Source: an uncultured Synergistia bacterium
GTDB lineage: Bacteria > Eremiobacterota > SpSt-956 > JAKJGF01
Assembly: GCA_937888925.1 (NCBI GenBank)
Contig: CALARM010001154.1
Coordinates: 1-8,234, forward strand
Direction of reading: 5' to 3'
DNA length: 8,234 nucleotides
In this document: positions 5,400-8,234 of the stretch, piece after piece
How the letters are laid out: the number at the start of each line of letters is the position of its first letter
Numbering within the stretch: the first letter of the stretch is position 1
The notes under the pieces: generated by a model
What the model saw: the letters and a program-made list of their open reading frames with translations, nothing else
Database searches by the model: none
Told to the model about the DNA's origin: nothing
Program-made: the position numbers and the translations under genes

Positions 5400-6822
5400 A
5401 CGACACTTTAAAATCTTTAGATGGTTTGTAATTGAATCTGCTGTTAAGCAGAATAAGAGCAACAGATAAAATTCCTATTATAACAAAAGTAATATGGAAT
5501 GATTTCAGCCCCAGAACAGGATCTATTACATTTTTTACTTCCTTTATACCGTTTCTGTCAAGCACTGTATCCAGAATTAAAATGCCAAGACTCACTCCGA
5601 GACTAAGACAGAACTGCTGTACAGTACTTACAAGGCTCGTAGCCCTGGCATTTTCTGTCGTATTTCCAAGTTCCAGAAAGGGGATTACATTCATCATATT
5701 CATATGTATGGAAAAAGCCATTCCATAGATAAAAAGAACAGTACATATAACAAGACGGGGAGTTGTATGGGTAACACAGGTGAAAAAGAAAATTGCCAGA
5801 GTCATAATCACAGGATATGCAAGCAGAAGGGTTTTATAGGTAAATTTATTTACCAGACGGCCTATATGAGGCTTAATAAAAACAGAGCCAAGAGCGGCAG
5901 AAAAAGAGATCAGACCTGATGCAAGAGGAGAAAGGCCAAACAGATTTTGAAATAAAATACAGAGTATGAGCGGTATAGCTCCTGTTGTTATAAACCCGAG
6001 AACCGTGAGAATAATACCATGTCTGAATGTTCCGTAACGAAAAAGATTGAGGTCTATAACAGGATTTACGGCGCGGCGCAGATAAAACATAAGACATGAT
6101 AAAGAAATAATACCTGCTCCTATCATAAGGGCCAGCATGAGAGAAGTAAAAAAAGGATTTTCACTGTTTTCAACGGCAAAGTTGAGGAGAGCAAGGCCTG
6201 TTCCTGCAAGAATAAAGCCTTTCCAGTCAAAAGGCGGTACAGAAGAACTTTTCTGATTGGGAAGAAAAGACCACATTAAAATTGAAGCCATTATGCCTAC
6301 AGGGACATTGATAAAAAATATCCATGACCAGTGATAATTCGTTACTATAAAACCACCGAGCAAGGGACCGAGCAACGGGCCGAAGGTAATGGGGATAGAA
6401 ACAAGTCCTGCGGCATCCTGGAGGTTTTCTTTACTGATTGTATTGACAATAATAAGACGACACACAGGTGTCATAAGAGAAGCACCCATACCCTGAAAAA
6501 TACGGGCAATAACAAGTTCGGTCAGATTGGAAGAAAATCCGCAGAAAAGAGAGCTCACAGTAAATAACAGTGTTGCAGATACGATGGTATTTCTTGTACC
6601 GATTTTTTCCGCTATCCATCCGCTGATTGGTAAAAAAATTGCCAGAGAAATCAGATAAACCGTTATGGCGGTTTTCAGGTTCAATACGTCGATAGAAAGG
6701 CTCTGCGCTATTTTAGGAACAGCAGTATTCAGTATGGTGGCATCTAAAAGTTCCATAAAGGTTACAGTTGTTACCAGAAAACAGATAAATAAATCTTTTC
6801 GTGAAGTTTTATTGTCAGACAT
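5386..6822 (-). CDS. MFS drug exporter, DHA2 family (MdtD/EmrB-type, 14 TM)
   Basis: A 478-residue inner-membrane proton antiporter expected to export drugs or other small amphipathic compounds. DHA2 signatures are clear: motif D1 LDATILNTAVPKIA (26-39), motif A GWIAEKIGTRN (68-78), motif B IARIFQGMGAS with Arg107, antiporter motif C GPLLGPLLGG (148-157), and WSWIFFINVPVG (165-176). The N-terminal half closely follows remembered E. coli MdtD (about 471 residues), for example LFTVSSLFCGFSSNLTEL, and the length agrees. The hydrophobic segments suit 14 helices. A Shine-Dalgarno AAGGAA (6828-6833) precedes ATG 6822. The gene starts 13 bp after the DUF4416 gene and is the last of a three-gene operon. 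Substrate unknown. Confidence 0.93.
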   Translation of the reverse strand: MSDNKTSRKDLFICFLVTTVTFMELLDATILNTAVPKIAQSLSIDVLNLKTAITVYLISLAIFLPISGWIAEKIGTRNTIVSATLLFTVSSLFCGFSSNLTELVIARIFQGMGASLMTPVCRLIIVNTISKENLQDAAGLVSIPITFGPLLGPLLGGFIVTNYHWSWIFFINVPVGIMASILMWSFLPNQKSSSVPPFDWKGFILAGTGLALLNFAVENSENPFFTSLMLALMIGAGIISLSCLMFYLRRAVNPVIDLNLFRYGTFRHGIILTVLGFITTGAIPLILCILFQNLFGLSPLASGLISFSAALGSVFIKPHIGRLVNKFTYKTLLLAYPVIMTLAIFFFTCVTHTTPRLVICTVLFIYGMAFSIHMNMMNVIPFLELGNTTENARATSLVSTVQQFCLSLGVSLGILILDTVLDRNGIKEVKNVIDPVLGLKSFHITFVIIGILSVALILLNSRFNYKPSKDFKVSSMSH

Positions 6823-6835
6823 AAATATTCCTTTT

Positions 6836-7372
6836 TTACTTCATAAATTTCTTGTTCTGACCTTTATATATTTCCCTTATTCTGAGAAATACTTTCTCAT
6901 ATAACCCACCTTTAAAATCCAGGAATGTCCAGGGAAAAGACTTATAATGACCTTTTTCATACCACAGGGTCATGTCAGCATAAATACCTTTCCCTATATA
7001 AATCTTCTGTCCGCCGAATTTTACAGAAGCCAGAACTATTTTGTGATAATCCATATATCCCGGATCAAGGTTTATTCTCCTCTTTCCGTTATTTTGAGAA
7101 AGTTTTTTTTCCAGAAGATTTGCAGTTAATTTAATATCAGCTATGGTATCAGGTAAAATAAGTTTTTCAAAGGAATAAAATATTCTGGAAATATCCGGGC
7201 CCATTTCATGTTTATAATAATCTGTAAGATTAAATGGGAACAACGGGCTTATATAATCAATTTTACCATAAAGTTCTTCAAGCTCTTTTTCTGCTTCTCC
7301 GAGGGATTTCCCGGAAGAGAATAAAACACCGAAAAATAGTTTTACAGGTGTGATATAAGAAATTTCTGCCAT
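6836..7372 (-). CDS. DUF4416 family protein
   Basis: A 178-residue soluble protein that I recognise as DUF4416, a family of unknown function. Matching signatures are PVKLFFGVLFS (9-19), FPFNLTDYYKHEMGP (45-59), KRRINLDPGY (97-106), YIGKGIYADMTL (125-136) and PWTFLDF (147-153); the length is normal for the family. Conserved Asp, His, Glu and Tyr residues in these blocks could form an active or metal site, but nothing is established. ATG 7372 is preferred to TTG 7390, which overlaps the upstream gene's stop, because AAGGAAAGGG (7378-7387) stands 5 nt before the ATG. It lies 14 bp after the acetyltransferase-like gene and 13 bp before the MFS gene. Confidence 0.92.
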   Translation of the reverse strand: MAEISYITPVKLFFGVLFSSGKSLGEAEKELEELYGKIDYISPLFPFNLTDYYKHEMGPDISRIFYSFEKLILPDTIADIKLTANLLEKKLSQNNGKRRINLDPGYMDYHKIVLASVKFGGQKIYIGKGIYADMTLWYEKGHYKSFPWTFLDFKGGLYEKVFLRIREIYKGQNKKFMK

Positions 7373-7377
7373 ATTAA

Positions 7378-7387
7378 CCCTTTCCTT
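7378..7387 (-). promoter_or_regulatory. Ribosome binding site deciding the DUF4416 start
   Basis: Minus-strand AAGGAAAGGG directly follows the upstream TGA and ends 5 nt before ATG 7372. The alternative TTG at 7390 lies before it and has no such site. Confidence 0.7.
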
Positions 7388-8187
7388 CAAATTTTACCCA
7401 GTATTTTCAGGGCTTTTCCTATTATTTCCCCGGACATACCAAGTCCGGAAGTAATTTCCAGCATTTCTCTGCCGGCTATATGTTTTTTTATTCTATTACT
7501 GCATGTACTGTATTGAACATAATTATCTCTTATATAAATATGTTCACCTTTAGAGGCTTTTGTTATTACGAGATAATTCATCATTTCAAATTCAAAAGAC
7601 TTTCTCCATGCTTCAAAAAATATATCTTTTTTTACCTTTTCATTTTTCAGTCTGTAACGAAATTTTTTTGTTCCGTCCTTATTCAATGAATATACATCAA
7701 AGAAGGTGCCTTTAAAAACCGGTTCAATCAGAATATCTGAGAAACCTGTATTGTATGTTACGGCTATTTCTCTGGACAGGAGTAAAGGAGTAAATATAAG
7801 ATACCCGGGGTCTGCCAGATAAATATCATCTTTAAAATTAACAATTATAGCAGTATGGGTATTTTCTCCGTAAGTTCTGTCTGCAAGTATCAAATCGGAC
7901 TGAAATCCGCATGTATCCAGGAGTGATTTAAAGAGATTGACAAGAGAAAAACATGTGCCTCCTGTGCCGGATTTGAGATAATCAGTTACCACTTCTGCCG
8001 GAAGACGAAAATCTTCATAAAAGTCGGGATTACTGTCACTCTTTATTATCTTTGTCGCATTTTCATAGGGAATAAATGAAAATTTATGCAACAGATTACC
8101 CAGAAGAGATATATCAGGCTCTTTTTGGGGAATATTAAAATGGTGAAGGAGCAATTCTGCTCCTTTTAAATCATCGCCAGTCATCAT
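7387..8187 (-). CDS. Arylamine N-acetyltransferase-like protein
   Basis: About 266 residues, typical for arylamine N-acetyltransferases (NAT), which move an acyl group from CoA via a Cys thioester to amines or hydroxylamines. The Cys-His-Asp triad is in place: Cys79 in GTGGTCFSL, His111 in ENTHTAIIV, Asp126 in YLADPGY. IPYEN (40-44) matches the family's N-terminal PFEN block. The active-site motif is atypical: the usual RxGGxCxExN Arg and Glu are Thr and Ser, so acceptor choice may differ, and a relative such as a transglutaminase-like or amide-synthase-type acyltransferase is possible. Start: TTG 8190, ATG 8187 and ATG 8184 are consecutive; I choose 8187, with no clear Shine-Dalgarno. An in-frame stop lies upstream. 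It is the first gene of the operon and ends with TGA, showing that TGA can be a stop here. Confidence 0.85.
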   Translation of the reverse strand: MMTGDDLKGAELLLHHFNIPQKEPDISLLGNLLHKFSFIPYENATKIIKSDSNPDFYEDFRLPAEVVTDYLKSGTGGTCFSLVNLFKSLLDTCGFQSDLILADRTYGENTHTAIIVNFKDDIYLADPGYLIFTPLLLSREIAVTYNTGFSDILIEPVFKGTFFDVYSLNKDGTKKFRYRLKNEKVKKDIFFEAWRKSFEFEMMNYLVITKASKGEHIYIRDNYVQYSTCSNRIKKHIAGREMLEITSGLGMSGEIIGKALKILGKI

Positions 8188-8234
8188 CAATAAGCCAGTA
8201 TTCTCTGTTATTTTTGCTCTGTTTCAGGGGCAAA

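Overview
The window is AT-rich bacterial DNA, densely coding, with Shine-Dalgarno-led genes and standard stop codons (TAA, TAG and, once, TGA). A eukaryotic-like Ser/Thr kinase, TPR proteins, a zinc ribbon and a DUF4416 protein together suggest a non-model, possibly anaerobic lineage. I cannot name the phylum from the sequence, and no rRNA, tRNA, mobile element or CRISPR array is visible.

Layout. (1) 1-762, minus strand: 5' part of an exported TPR protein that runs off the left edge. (2) 763-1284: a 522-bp divergent intergenic region with several inverted repeats and a likely promoter for the plus-strand genes. (3) 1285-5399, plus strand: a membrane Ser/Thr kinase with a pilin-like C-terminal domain; 3 bp later a polytopic membrane protein gene (2752-3423) whose frame is broken by one TGA just after a perfect signal peptide; a cytosolic eight-TPR protein with a C-terminal zinc ribbon; and a short double [4Fe-4S] protein related to epoxyqueuosine reductase. 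(4) 5386-8187, minus strand: a compact three-gene operon, transcribed as arylamine N-acetyltransferase-like protein, DUF4416 protein, then a 14-TM MdtD/EmrB-type MFS exporter. The two sets of genes converge and overlap by 14 bp.

How they may work together (inference). Kinase and membrane protein are nearly abutting and probably co-translated, which suggests a signalling pair at the envelope; the TPR/zinc-ribbon protein may be their scaffold. The minus-strand operon combines a possible acylating enzyme with an efflux pump, a plausible modify-and-export set, but no substrate can be read from the sequence.

Most worth a second look: the in-frame TGA at 2809-2811 with a perfect 7-bp hairpin starting 11 nt downstream (nonsense mutation, sequence error, or recoding such as selenocysteine), the kinase/pilin-like fusion, and the unexplained inverted repeats at 843-858, 956-1019 and 4603-4652.
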